A model generated the notes under the pieces. It did not search any database, was not told where the DNA came from, and saw only the letters and a program-made list of their open reading frames with translations. A stretch of DNA of 64,000 bases from Mangrovactinospora gilvigrisea (GTDB lineage: Bacteria > Actinomycetota > Actinomycetes > Streptomycetales > Streptomycetaceae), in assembly GCF_001879105.1 (NCBI RefSeq), contig NZ_MLCF01000022.1:18822-82821 (forward strand). The letters run 5' to 3'. Made by a program: the position numbers and the translations under genes. This document shows, piece after piece, positions 28,333 through 39,661 of this stretch; position 1 is the first letter of the stretch; each line of letters opens with the position of its first letter.

Positions 28333-29928
28333 TCACTTCCCGGACCGGGACACCAGGTTGAAGCGGAAGAACTGCGGGTCGAGGGCCTGCTGCACCCCGG
28401 ACACCGTGTTGTTGGCCACCGCGTTGAGGTTGCCCTGCCACAGCGGGACGATCGGCGCGTCGGCGGCGGTGAGCTTCTCCGCCGCGGTGAACGCCGCGTT
28501 GCGCTTGGCGACGTCGGTGGTGCCCTGCTCCACGCCGATCAGCTTCTGCACCGCCGGGTTGTTGTACCCGGTGTAGAGGAAGGTGTCCTTGGAGTAGAAG
28601 GGCGCGTAGTCGTTGTCGGCGTCCGGGAAGTCCGGGAACCAGCCGATCTCGTACGCGGGGTACTGCCCGGCCTTCTCGTCCTTCTGGTACTGGTTCCACT
28701 CGGTGGAGTGCAGGCTCACCTTGAACAGGCCGGAGGCGTTGAGCTGCCGCTGGATGAGGGTGAACTCGTCGACCGAGGTGGGCCCGTAGTGGGTCGGGGT
28801 GTACCAGAGCGCCAGCGGCACCGGCTTGGCGGCCGAGTAGCCGGCGGTCTTCAGCAGCGCGGTGGCCTTGGCCTTGCTCGGGGTCGCCCCGTAGAGCTGC
28901 TTGAACGGGTCGGTGTGGCCCTCGACGCCGATGCCGACCATGCCGTAGAGCGGCTTGACGGTGCCGTCCCAGACGTTGCTGGCGATGGCATTGCGGTCGA
29001 TCAGCGAGGCGATCGCCTGGCGCACCGCCTTCTTGGCGGTCGGGCCCTTCTTGCTGTCCAGGACGAGGTAGCGCTTCTCGGTGCCGCGGCTGTTGTAGAC
29101 CTTCAGCCCCTTGGCGCTCTCCTTCGACAGCGAGTTGATGTCGGTCGGCGAGAAGGTCCGGTAGGCGATGTCCGCCTTCTTCTGCTCGACGGCCTGGCGC
29201 ATCGCGGAGGGCTCGGAGAAGTACTGGATGACGAACTGGGAGTTGGCGAGCTTCAGCGAGCCGCCGTAGTCCTTGTTCGGGGTGAACTGGGCGATCTGCT
29301 TGGGCGTGTAGCTCTTCACCTGGTACGGCCCGGAGCCGACGACCTTGGCGTCGGCGAGCAGCTTGTCGGCCGGGAACACCTTCGCGTCGACGAGCGCGCC
29401 GCCGCCGGTGGCGAGGCGCTGCGGGAAGGTGGCGTCCGGCGCGGCGAGGTGGAAGACCACCTGGGTGGGGCTGGGCGCGTCGGTGGACTTCAGGCCCTGG
29501 AAGATGCTGGCCGGGCCGTTCGGGTCATTGATCTTCGCGAGGCGGTCGAAGGTGAACTTGACGTCCTTGGACGTCAACGCATCGCCGTTGGAGAACTTCT
29601 GAGCGCTCTTCAGCGTGCAGGAGTAGGTGCTGGGGTTGGTGAACGCGCAGGACTTTGCGGCGTCCGGAACCGGCTTCGTCTGCCCGGCGGGAATGGTCAG
29701 CAGCGTCTGGTAGACGTTCAGGATGATTTCCCACGACCCGTGGTCGTAGGCGCCCGCCGGGTCGAGGGCGGTCACCGAGTCGGTGGTGCCGAGCACCACC
29801 CCGCCCTTGCCCCCCGAGGACCCCGACCCGGAGCCGCCCCCCGAACTGCTGCCGCACGCGGATATCGACGCCATGGCGAGCGCCGTCCCGGCTGCGGCGA
29901 GTGCCGTGATTGTTCTGCTGCGTGACAT
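28333..29928 (-). CDS. Family-5 ABC substrate-binding lipoprotein (fourth of four)
   Basis: A 531-residue lipoprotein with signal peptide and lipobox ISAC (Cys25), then a Ser/Gly linker. Motifs include VTALDPAGAYDHGSWEIILN, QKFSNGDALTSKDVKFTFDR and VVGSGPYQVKSYTP. The ATG at 29928 has AAGGA eight bases upstream. As the first gene before oppB it is the classical position for the main binding protein. It is most like the second copy (20239-21819), suggesting duplication within the locus. The ligand is unknown. Confidence 0.93.
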   Translation of the reverse strand: MSRSRTITALAAAGTALAMASISACGSSSGGGSGSGSSGGKGGVVLGTTDSVTALDPAGAYDHGSWEIILNVYQTLLTIPAGQTKPVPDAAKSCAFTNPSTYSCTLKSAQKFSNGDALTSKDVKFTFDRLAKINDPNGPASIFQGLKSTDAPSPTQVVFHLAAPDATFPQRLATGGGALVDAKVFPADKLLADAKVVGSGPYQVKSYTPKQIAQFTPNKDYGGSLKLANSQFVIQYFSEPSAMRQAVEQKKADIAYRTFSPTDINSLSKESAKGLKVYNSRGTEKRYLVLDSKKGPTAKKAVRQAIASLIDRNAIASNVWDGTVKPLYGMVGIGVEGHTDPFKQLYGATPSKAKATALLKTAGYSAAKPVPLALWYTPTHYGPTSVDEFTLIQRQLNASGLFKVSLHSTEWNQYQKDEKAGQYPAYEIGWFPDFPDADNDYAPFYSKDTFLYTGYNNPAVQKLIGVEQGTTDVAKRNAAFTAAEKLTAADAPIVPLWQGNLNAVANNTVSGVQQALDPQFFRFNLVSRSGK

Positions 29929-30095
29929 AGCAAGGTCCTTTTGGTCAGGCGGGCCCGGGCAGGATCGGGCGCATCGGGTCAGCGGGTAGCCAACACTCCG
30001 ACACTGATCAGGACAGGACACTAGTGCGGACGCGGTGAAGCGCGGACAACGGCCGCATTCCACTGCCATTACGCGGAGATAACGTTGGGGAAGTC

Positions 30096-30116
30096 TTTAC
30101 GTGGACTGTCCGTAAA
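30096..30116. promoter_or_regulatory. Inverted repeat, possible operator upstream of the transporter locus
   Basis: TTTACG (30096-30101) and CGTAAA (30111-30116) form a perfect 6-bp inverted repeat with a 9-base spacer, in the 261-bp gap between metH and the fourth binding-protein gene. It is AT-richer than its surroundings. A TAGTGT -10-like hexamer for the binding-protein gene lies nearer to that gene. The regulator is unknown. Confidence 0.35.
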
Positions 30117-30135
30117 TGCCCGGGAGCTGACGCAG

Positions 30136-30174
30136 CGGCAGAGCGTGCGGACGCTGGTCTCGCACGCTCTGCCG
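30136..30174 (-). terminator. Strong hairpin terminator after metH
   Basis: A perfect 14-bp stem (30136-30149 with 30161-30174) and an 11-base loop, 15 bases past the metH stop. Confidence 0.85.
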
Positions 30175-30189
30175 ATGGACCCCGTCAGG

Positions 30190-33711
<3,522 letters not shown>

Positions 33712-33777
33712 GGGAGCTCTCCTCCGGTGCGACGGCTGTCGGCTATGCGCGGACCGCGGGGGCGGCGCACGGGGTCC

Positions 33778-33783
33778 ACACTA
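33778..33783 (-). promoter_or_regulatory. Possible metH -10 element
   Basis: TAGTGT on the minus strand, about 67 bases upstream of the metH start in the 211-bp divergent gap. No good -35 is seen, so this is tentative. Confidence 0.25.
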
Positions 33784-33922
33784 GCCACCGGGACTCGTGG
33801 ACGGCTAAGTCGTATTGGTCGCCGGACACCCTGGAGACACCGAACGGGGTGGTCCCGGGCGGGCGCGCGGGCGCGTAGGCTCAAGGACGTACCAGCACCG
33901 AGAGACGTTGGGGAGCCGCCGC

Positions 33923-34768
33923 GTGATCGAGCTCGAAGGCATGCCCGAGCTGATCGATCCCGTCATGGTGTGCGCATTCGAGGGGTGGAACGACGCCGCG
34001 GACTCGGCGACGGCCGCGGTCTCGCATCTCGAGCGCGAATGGGACGCCAAGGTGTTCGCCGCACTCGACGGCGAGGAGTACTACGACTTCCAGGTGAACC
34101 GCCCCACGGTGTGGATGGACGGCGACACGCGGAAGATCACCTGGCCGACGACCCGGCTCTCGCTGGTGCGGCTCACCGAGCCGAAGCCGCGGGACGTGGT
34201 CCTGGTCCGCGGCATCGAGCCGAGCATGCGGTGGCGGGCCTTCTGCAACGAGCTGCTGGGGCTCGCCCACGAGCTGGGTGTCGAGCTCGTCGTCCAGCTG
34301 GGCGCGCTGCTGGGTGACACCCCGCACACCCGTCCGGTGCCGGTGTCGGGGACGACGTCCGACGAGGGGCTGGCCCGCGAGCTCAACGTCGAGGAGAGCC
34401 GCTACGAGGGGCCGACGGGGATCGTCGGCGTCCTCCAGGAGGCGTGCGCGCACGCCGGCATGCCGGCGGTGACGTTCTGGGCGGCGGTGCCGCACTACGT
34501 CTCCCAGCCGCCGAACCCCAAGGCGACGCTGGGGCTGCTCGGCCGGCTGGAGGACCTGCTGGAGGTGCGGCTGCCGCTGGGTGATCTCGCGGAGGACGCG
34601 CGGGCCTGGCAGACGGGGGTCGACCAGCTCGCCGCGGAGGACAGCGAGGTGGCCGAGTACGTCCGCACGCTGGAGCAGGCCCGGGACACGGAGGAACTCC
34701 CCGAGGCGAGTGGCGAGGCCATCGCCAAGGAGTTCGAGAAGTACCTCCGCCGCCGCAACGAGGACTGA
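33923..34768 (+). CDS. PAC2-family protein
   Basis: A 281-residue protein of the PAC2 (proteasome assembly chaperone 2-like) family: MVCAFEGWNDAADSATAAVSHL at the N-terminus, a central region with VQLGALLGDTPHTRPVPVSGT, and FWAAVPHYVSQPPNPKATLGLL. A C-terminal helical tail is charged. Archaeal and eukaryotic relatives help assemble proteasomes, but actinobacterial PAC2 proteins have no established proteasome role. The GTG at 33923 has GGGGAG seven bases before it. Its presence about 20 kb from prcAB may be coincidence. Confidence 0.9.
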   Translation: MIELEGMPELIDPVMVCAFEGWNDAADSATAAVSHLEREWDAKVFAALDGEEYYDFQVNRPTVWMDGDTRKITWPTTRLSLVRLTEPKPRDVVLVRGIEPSMRWRAFCNELLGLAHELGVELVVQLGALLGDTPHTRPVPVSGTTSDEGLARELNVEESRYEGPTGIVGVLQEACAHAGMPAVTFWAAVPHYVSQPPNPKATLGLLGRLEDLLEVRLPLGDLAEDARAWQTGVDQLAAEDSEVAEYVRTLEQARDTEELPEASGEAIAKEFEKYLRRRNED

Positions 34769-34790
34769 CGTCCTCACGTTCACGAGGACG
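34769..34790 (+). terminator. Hairpin directly after the PAC2 gene
   Basis: CGTCCTC (34769-34775) and GAGGACG (34784-34790) form a perfect 7-bp stem with an 8-base loop, starting at the base after the TGA stop. Confidence 0.7.
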
Positions 34791-34796
34791 CAACCA

Positions 34797-34881
34797 CCGG
34801 GTGGGGTGCCGGGGCACAGGGGCGGCGAACAGCGCGCCGCGGCGACAGGTCCGCCGCCCTGAACCCGCTCCCCCCACCCGG
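34797..34881. repeat. Inverted pair of a ~33-bp intergenic element (bidirectional terminator)
   Basis: One copy runs 34797-34830 (starting CCGGGTGGGGTGCCGGGG) and a second, inverted copy lies at 34849-34881 (ending CCCCCCACCCGG). They pair as a long stem around about 18 bases between two converging genes. A third copy lies at 41164-41196 next to another hairpin. Together they suggest a dispersed terminator-linked repeat. Confidence 0.75.
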
Positions 34882-34893
34882 CTGCCGCGCAGG

Positions 34894-37800
34894 CTAGGCG
34901 GGGACGACGCCGTCCTCGTAGGCGGACCACAGGTCGGCGTAGACGCCGCCCGCGTCGACCAGGTCGGCGTGGCGGCCCTCCTCGACGAGGCGGCCGCCGT
35001 CCATCACCAGGATGCGGTCCGCCCGCGCCGCCGTCGTCAGGCGGTGCGCGATGACGATGGTGGTCGGCGACTCCGACACCGCGTCGACCGCCCGCCCCAC
35101 CGCCGCCTCCGTCGCCAGGTCCAGCGCCGCCGTCGCCTCGTCCAGCAGCAGCAGGTCCGGACGGACCAGCCGGGCCCGGGCCAGCGCGATCAGCTGCCGC
35201 TGACCCGCCGACAGGTTCCGCCCCCGCTCGGCGAGCCGGTGCCCGAACCCGCCGTCCAGGCCGGTGATCATGCGGTCCGCGCCGACCTCGGCCGCCGCCG
35301 CCCGCACCTCCGCCTCGCTCGCGTCCGGGCGGCCGTAGGCGATCGCCTCCCGCACCGTCGCCCCGAACAGGTGCGCCTCCTGCGGCACCAGGCCGATCCG
35401 CCGCCGGTAGGCGACCCCGTCCAGCCGCCGCAGGTCGACCGAGTCCACCTCCACCGAGCCGGACGTCGGCAGGTACATCCGCGCCACCAGCTTCAGCAGC
35501 GTCGACTTCCCCGCCCCGGTCTCGCCGACCACGGCGACCGTCTCCCCCGCGCCGATCCGCGCGCTCACCCCGTCCAGCGCCCGCTTCTCGCCGCCCGCGT
35601 ACGCGTAGTGCAGATCGCGCAGCACCACCTCGCCGCGCATCCGCCCGCCCGCGCCGAACAGCGGCAGCGCCGCCGGGCGCTGCGGCTCCGTCAGGCTGGG
35701 CCGCTCGCGCAGCAGCTCCCGGCAGCGGCCCAGCGCGACCCGGGCCCGCTGGTAGCTGTCCAGCATCTGCGAGGCGTTCCGGATCGGCCCGAAGACCAGC
35801 CCGACGTAGAGCAGGAACGCCACCACCGTGCCGGTGGAGGCCGTCCCGCTCGCCACCCGCCAGGCGCCGACCCCCAGGATCAGCGCCGTCGTCGTGTCGG
35901 AGAGGAACTCCACCGCCGAGAAGAACCAGGTCAGATACCACTGCGAGCGCATCTGCAGGGTGCGCTGCTGCTCCGCGAGCCCCGCGAAGCGCGCCGCGCT
36001 CACCCGCTGCCGGCCGAACGCCTGGGTGGCCCGCACCCCGTTGATGGTCTCCTGGAAGCCGGAGTTGACCCGGCCCAGCTGGGTGCGCACCTTGTCGTAC
36101 TGCCGCTTGGAGATCCGCGCGTACCACCAGCACGCCCCCGCCAGCACCGGCAGCACCACCAGCACGGCCAGCGAGAGCCAGACGTCCAGGGAGAACATCA
36201 GAGCCAGCACGCCGAGGAAGAGCATCACGCTGACCGCCGAGTCCAGCAGCGCGTTCTGCAGGAAGTCGCCGATCGCGGCGATGTCGTTGACCATCCGGGT
36301 GACGGCCTTGCCGCCCGACTCCCGCTCGAAGTAGTCCAGGCCGAGCCGCTGCAGATGGGCGAACATCTTCATCCGCAGCTCGTAGAGGACCTGCTCGCCG
36401 GTGCGGGCGATCGCCTTGATCTCGCCGGCGAACACCACCCAGTTGGCGAGGGTGGTGGCGAGCAGCCCGAAGGAGACCGCGACCAGCGCCGTGACGCTGT
36501 GCTTCCGCATGCCCAGGTCGACGGCGAGGCTCACCAGCCGGGGGGCGAGCATCAGCAGCGCGGTGTCGGCCATCAGCAGCAGCGCGATGCCGAGCAGCCG
36601 CAGCCGGTAGGGCCGCACCATCCGGCGCAGCGTGAAGTCCGGGTCGGCGGCGCGGGCCCGCTCCTCGTCGACGCCGGGCTCGCGCGCCGGGACGACGGAC
36701 TCCTCCGCGGCGTCCGGCTCCGCGGCGGCGCCGGACGCCTCCTCCCGCGGCGCGGGGACCTCGACCGGGACCTCCGCCGACTCCGGCCCGTCGTCCGCCA
36801 GCTCGCCGTGCACCAGCTCCCGGTAGCGCGCCGAACGGGCGGTCAGCTCCTCGTGGGTGCCGATGTCCAGCAGCCGGCCGCCCTCCAGCACGGCGATCCG
36901 GTCGGCGAGGTGCAGGGTGGAGGTGCGGTGCGCGATCAGCAGCACCGTGCGGCCCTCCAGCCGGTCCCGCAGCGTGGCGTGGATCTCCGCCTCCACCTTC
37001 GGGTCGACGGCGGAGGTGGCGTCGTCCAGGATCAGCAGCCGGGGGTCGACCAGCAGCGCCCGGGCCAGCGCGATGCGCTGCCGCTGCCCGCCGGAGAGCG
37101 TCATGCCCTGCTCGCCCAGGACGGTGCCGTAGCCGTCCGGCAGGGCCCGGACGAAGCCGTCCGCGGCGGCGGCCCGGGCGGCGGCCTCCACCTCGGCGTC
37201 GCCGGCGTCCGGGCGGCCGAAGCGGATGTTGTCGCGCACCGACTCGGAGAAGAGCAGGCTCTCCTCGAAGACCATGCCGATCGAGGCGCGCAGCGAGTCC
37301 AGCGTCAGCTCGCGCAGGTCCATCGGCGCCGCGCCGCCGGCGGTGAGCCGGACGGCGCCCTCGTCGGGGTCGTAGAGGCGGGGCAGCAGCGCGGCCGCGG
37401 TCGACTTGCCGGAGCCCGAGGCGCCGACCAGGGCGACCGTCTCGCCGGGCGCGATCGCCAGGTCCAGGCCGTCCAGCGCGGGCGCGCCGCCCGGCTCGTG
37501 GGCGAACCGCACCCCGGCGAACTCCACGGCCAGCGGCCCGTCCGGCAGCGGGCGGGCGCCGTCCGCCTCCGTCACCTCGGGCTCGGCGTCGGCCAGTTCG
37601 AAGATCCGGACGAGGCCGGAGCGGGCCTCCTGGGCCTGGCCGACCATGCCGGAGAGCATCCGGACCGGTCCCAGCAGGTTGTTGTGGTACGAGGTGAAGG
37701 CGACGAAGGTGCCCAGCGTGACGCTGCCGCGCAGCACCAGCCAGCCGCCGAGCAGCACCGACCCGAACCGGGCGGTGCCGGGCACCAGTTCGCCCAGCAG

Positions 37801-38577
37801 CCCGGCGTAGCGGGCGGCGAGGAAGCGCCGGTACACCCGGGCGGCGTAGAGCCGCCGGGCGAGGCCGGAGTAGCGGTCGGTCTCGGCCTGCTCCTGGGCG
37901 AAGCCCTTGACCACCCGGACACCCGTGATGTTGCCCTCGACCGCCTCCGAGGCGTCGCCGGTGCGCTCCTGGACGGCCTTGTCGGCGGGGTAGATGCGGT
38001 TCTTGGAGCGCCGGGCGAGGATCACCATCGGCGGGACCGCGAGCAGGGTGATGCAGGCCAGCAGCGGCGAGAGGGCGAGCATCACGCCGAGGGCGAGCAG
38101 CATGGTGAGGAAGTTCTGGGCGAGCAGCGGCAGCATGCCGGTGAGGTCCTTGACCACCGTCACATCGTTGACGGCCCGGCTCAGCACGTCCCCGGAGCGG
38201 ACCTCGTCCAGCCGCCGGCCGTCGATCCGCTGGATGGCGCGGTGCAGCAGGGTGCGCAGGTCCCGCTCCACGCCCCACTGGACGTGCCCGGCCCACCAGC
38301 GCCGCACCCAGGAGGCGCCGAACTGGGCGGCGGCGAGGCCGACCAGCAGCACCAGCCAGGGGACGGCCGACTCGCGGGCGGCGCCGTGCGCGTCGATCAC
38401 CCGGTCGACCAGCTGGCGGGTCACCAGCGGCACCGTCACCGTCAGCCCGACCCCGGCCGCCGCCCCGACGCAGGCCAGCACCACGGCCCGCGGCCGCGCC
38501 CAGCAGAGTCCGGCGAACCGCCGCAGCCAGTCGGAGGACCGCTCCGGTTTCTTCTTGACCTTGTTCTTCGCGCCCAT
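34894..38577 (-). CDS. Fused two-half ABC exporter with one degenerate ATP site
   Basis: A 1227-residue protein carrying two complete TMD-NBD halves joined by an acidic, Ala/Glu-rich linker, so one chain makes a full transporter. NBD1 has Walker A GASGSGKST and a good LSGGQRQR, but its Walker B reads LLILDDATS, with Asp in place of the catalytic Glu. NBD2 has GETGAGKST and LLLLDEATA, but its signature is LSAGQRQL. Hence one ATP site is canonical and one degenerate, as in heterodimeric exporters. The ATG at 38577 (MGAKNKVKKK) has a G-rich site upstream; an ATG at 38637 is also possible. The cargo is unknown. Confidence 0.93.
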   Translation of the reverse strand: MGAKNKVKKKPERSSDWLRRFAGLCWARPRAVVLACVGAAAGVGLTVTVPLVTRQLVDRVIDAHGAARESAVPWLVLLVGLAAAQFGASWVRRWWAGHVQWGVERDLRTLLHRAIQRIDGRRLDEVRSGDVLSRAVNDVTVVKDLTGMLPLLAQNFLTMLLALGVMLALSPLLACITLLAVPPMVILARRSKNRIYPADKAVQERTGDASEAVEGNITGVRVVKGFAQEQAETDRYSGLARRLYAARVYRRFLAARYAGLLGELVPGTARFGSVLLGGWLVLRGSVTLGTFVAFTSYHNNLLGPVRMLSGMVGQAQEARSGLVRIFELADAEPEVTEADGARPLPDGPLAVEFAGVRFAHEPGGAPALDGLDLAIAPGETVALVGASGSGKSTAAALLPRLYDPDEGAVRLTAGGAAPMDLRELTLDSLRASIGMVFEESLLFSESVRDNIRFGRPDAGDAEVEAAARAAAADGFVRALPDGYGTVLGEQGMTLSGGQRQRIALARALLVDPRLLILDDATSAVDPKVEAEIHATLRDRLEGRTVLLIAHRTSTLHLADRIAVLEGGRLLDIGTHEELTARSARYRELVHGELADDGPESAEVPVEVPAPREEASGAAAEPDAAEESVVPAREPGVDEERARAADPDFTLRRMVRPYRLRLLGIALLLMADTALLMLAPRLVSLAVDLGMRKHSVTALVAVSFGLLATTLANWVVFAGEIKAIARTGEQVLYELRMKMFAHLQRLGLDYFERESGGKAVTRMVNDIAAIGDFLQNALLDSAVSVMLFLGVLALMFSLDVWLSLAVLVVLPVLAGACWWYARISKRQYDKVRTQLGRVNSGFQETINGVRATQAFGRQRVSAARFAGLAEQQRTLQMRSQWYLTWFFSAVEFLSDTTTALILGVGAWRVASGTASTGTVVAFLLYVGLVFGPIRNASQMLDSYQRARVALGRCRELLRERPSLTEPQRPAALPLFGAGGRMRGEVVLRDLHYAYAGGEKRALDGVSARIGAGETVAVVGETGAGKSTLLKLVARMYLPTSGSVEVDSVDLRRLDGVAYRRRIGLVPQEAHLFGATVREAIAYGRPDASEAEVRAAAAEVGADRMITGLDGGFGHRLAERGRNLSAGQRQLIALARARLVRPDLLLLDEATAALDLATEAAVGRAVDAVSESPTTIVIAHRLTTAARADRILVMDGGRLVEEGRHADLVDAGGVYADLWSAYEDGVVPA

Positions 38578-38714
38578 CCCGCCGCCCGCCTTCCGCCGTC
38601 GCAGCCCCGTTGCCGCCAAACCGCTCGACCTTTGCAACCCGAGCCCCGCGGGGCAACCGGTTATTTCGCATAATCGGTGGTCGCCCGGCCGCCCGGCCCC
38701 GTACCGTCGGGGCC

Positions 38715-39446
38715 GTGGCGAAGCTGAACCAGATCATCGCGGTGGAGAAGGGCGTGAAGGCGTCGTCCTTCCGGGAGTTGACGGACGCGCACCACGCGCT
38801 CCAGAAGCCGGCGCTGCTGGCCGGATTGTCGCGCACCTACCAGCCCAAGGACGAGGACGGCGAGGAGCTGCCGGCCGAGTCGACGCGGGTGCAGGTGCGC
38901 GCCGAGGAGGTGCTCAAGGAGACGGCGGCGGTGCTCACCCGGCTCTTCGACGTCACCGCGACCAAGGACTGGGCCAACCGCGAGGCGGTGGCCGACGTGG
39001 TGGTGGACGGCGCCCCGCTGCTGCGCGACGTGCCCGTCTCCTATCTGCTCTTCCTGGAGAAGCAGCTGACGGACCTGCACACCTTCGTCCGCAAGCTACC
39101 GGTGCTGGACGCCGCGGAGGCCTGGACGCAGGACCCGTCCTCGGACGCCTTCCGCACCGAGCCGGTCCGCACGGTGCGCACCAGGAAGGTGCCCCGCAAC
39201 CATGTGAAGGCGGAGGCGACGGAGCATCACCCCGCCCAGGTAGAGATGTACTTCGAGGACGTCCCGGTGGGCACCTGGACGACGGTGAAGTTCTCCGGAG
39301 CGCTGCCGGCCCGCCGCGTCAACGAGCTGACGGACCGGGTGGAGCGTCTCCAGGAGGCGGTGAAGTTCGCCCGCGAGGAGGCCAACTCCCGCGACGTGGA
39401 GGACCGCCACACCGGACGCCCCCTCTTCGAGTGGCTGCTGCGGTAG
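38715..39446 (+). CDS. Conserved protein of unknown function
   Basis: A 243-residue cytosolic protein beginning AKLNQIIAVEKGVKASSFRELTDAHHALQKPALLAGLSRTY. It has no membrane span or signal and is mostly charged and helical. It resembles a family I have seen widely in actinobacteria without known function. The GTG at 38715 is chosen; there is open frame upstream but no good start signal. It is divergent from the ABC exporter. Immediately past its stop on the same strand lies the permuted tRNA region, so these RNAs could be transcribed from the same promoter. Confidence 0.8.
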   Translation: MAKLNQIIAVEKGVKASSFRELTDAHHALQKPALLAGLSRTYQPKDEDGEELPAESTRVQVRAEEVLKETAAVLTRLFDVTATKDWANREAVADVVVDGAPLLRDVPVSYLLFLEKQLTDLHTFVRKLPVLDAAEAWTQDPSSDAFRTEPVRTVRTRKVPRNHVKAEATEHHPAQVEMYFEDVPVGTWTTVKFSGALPARRVNELTDRVERLQEAVKFAREEANSRDVEDRHTGRPLFEWLLR

Positions 39447-39458
39447 CCTCGCAGACGT

Positions 39459-39483
39459 CCCTGCCGACAGAACACCGGCGGGG
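39459..39483 (+). terminator. Hairpin before the permuted tRNA region
   Basis: CCCTGCC (39459-39465) pairs with GGCGGGG (39477-39483), including one G-T wobble, around an 11-base loop, 12 bases past the upstream stop. It may be a terminator, or the decayed acceptor stem of a further permuted unit. The right arm GCGGGGG (39478-39484) could also compete for the acceptor strand of unit 1. Confidence 0.5.
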
Positions 39484-39520
39484 GCAGCGCATGGAGCGCA
39501 AGCTGAAACTGAAGCTCGTC

Positions 39521-39615
39521 CTGATCCCGGCGGTCAAGTGGAGGTTCGAATCCTCCTCCCCGCATCTCGCGCGGGGGTGGCCCAACTCGGCAGAGGCAGC
39601 CGCCGTCCTCGTCAG
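39521..39615 (+). tRNA. Candidate circularly permuted tRNA gene, unit 1 (anticodon CCT by the U33 rule)
   Basis: The halves are in reverse order. The 3' half comes first: anticodon-stem strand 39529-39534, variable loop 39535-39539, T arm 39540-39556 (GGAGG, loop TTCGAAT, CCTCC), acceptor strand TCCCCGC 39557-39563 and discriminator A. After a 6-base joint, the 5' half follows: acceptor GCGGGGG 39571-39577 (7/7 pairs, one wobble), T8 at 39578, D arm 39580-39597 with GG at 39589-39590, and anticodon strand 39599-39604, which pairs 6/6 with one wobble. GTCCTC (39605-39610) follows with T in position 33, giving CCT (Arg). Leader 39521-39525 and trailer 39611-39615 pair. No CCA is encoded. Expression and processing are unproven. 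Confidence 0.65.
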
Positions 39616-39661
39616 ACTCTTGCTCCAGACTCAGTATTCGCCGCTCATCGCCGGATCGTCC

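Noticed and set aside
33712..33922. A cobalamin or SAM riboswitch before metH
   Set aside because: The likely leader is only about 60 bases and shows no B12-box or multi-helix core, so there is no room for these RNAs.
39478..39564. An ordinary (unpermuted) 87-base tRNA using GCGGGGG at 39478-39484
   Set aside because: The acceptor would pair, but U8 is missing, the D loop is only five bases and no anticodon stem forms. The permuted partner at 39571-39577 satisfies all of these.
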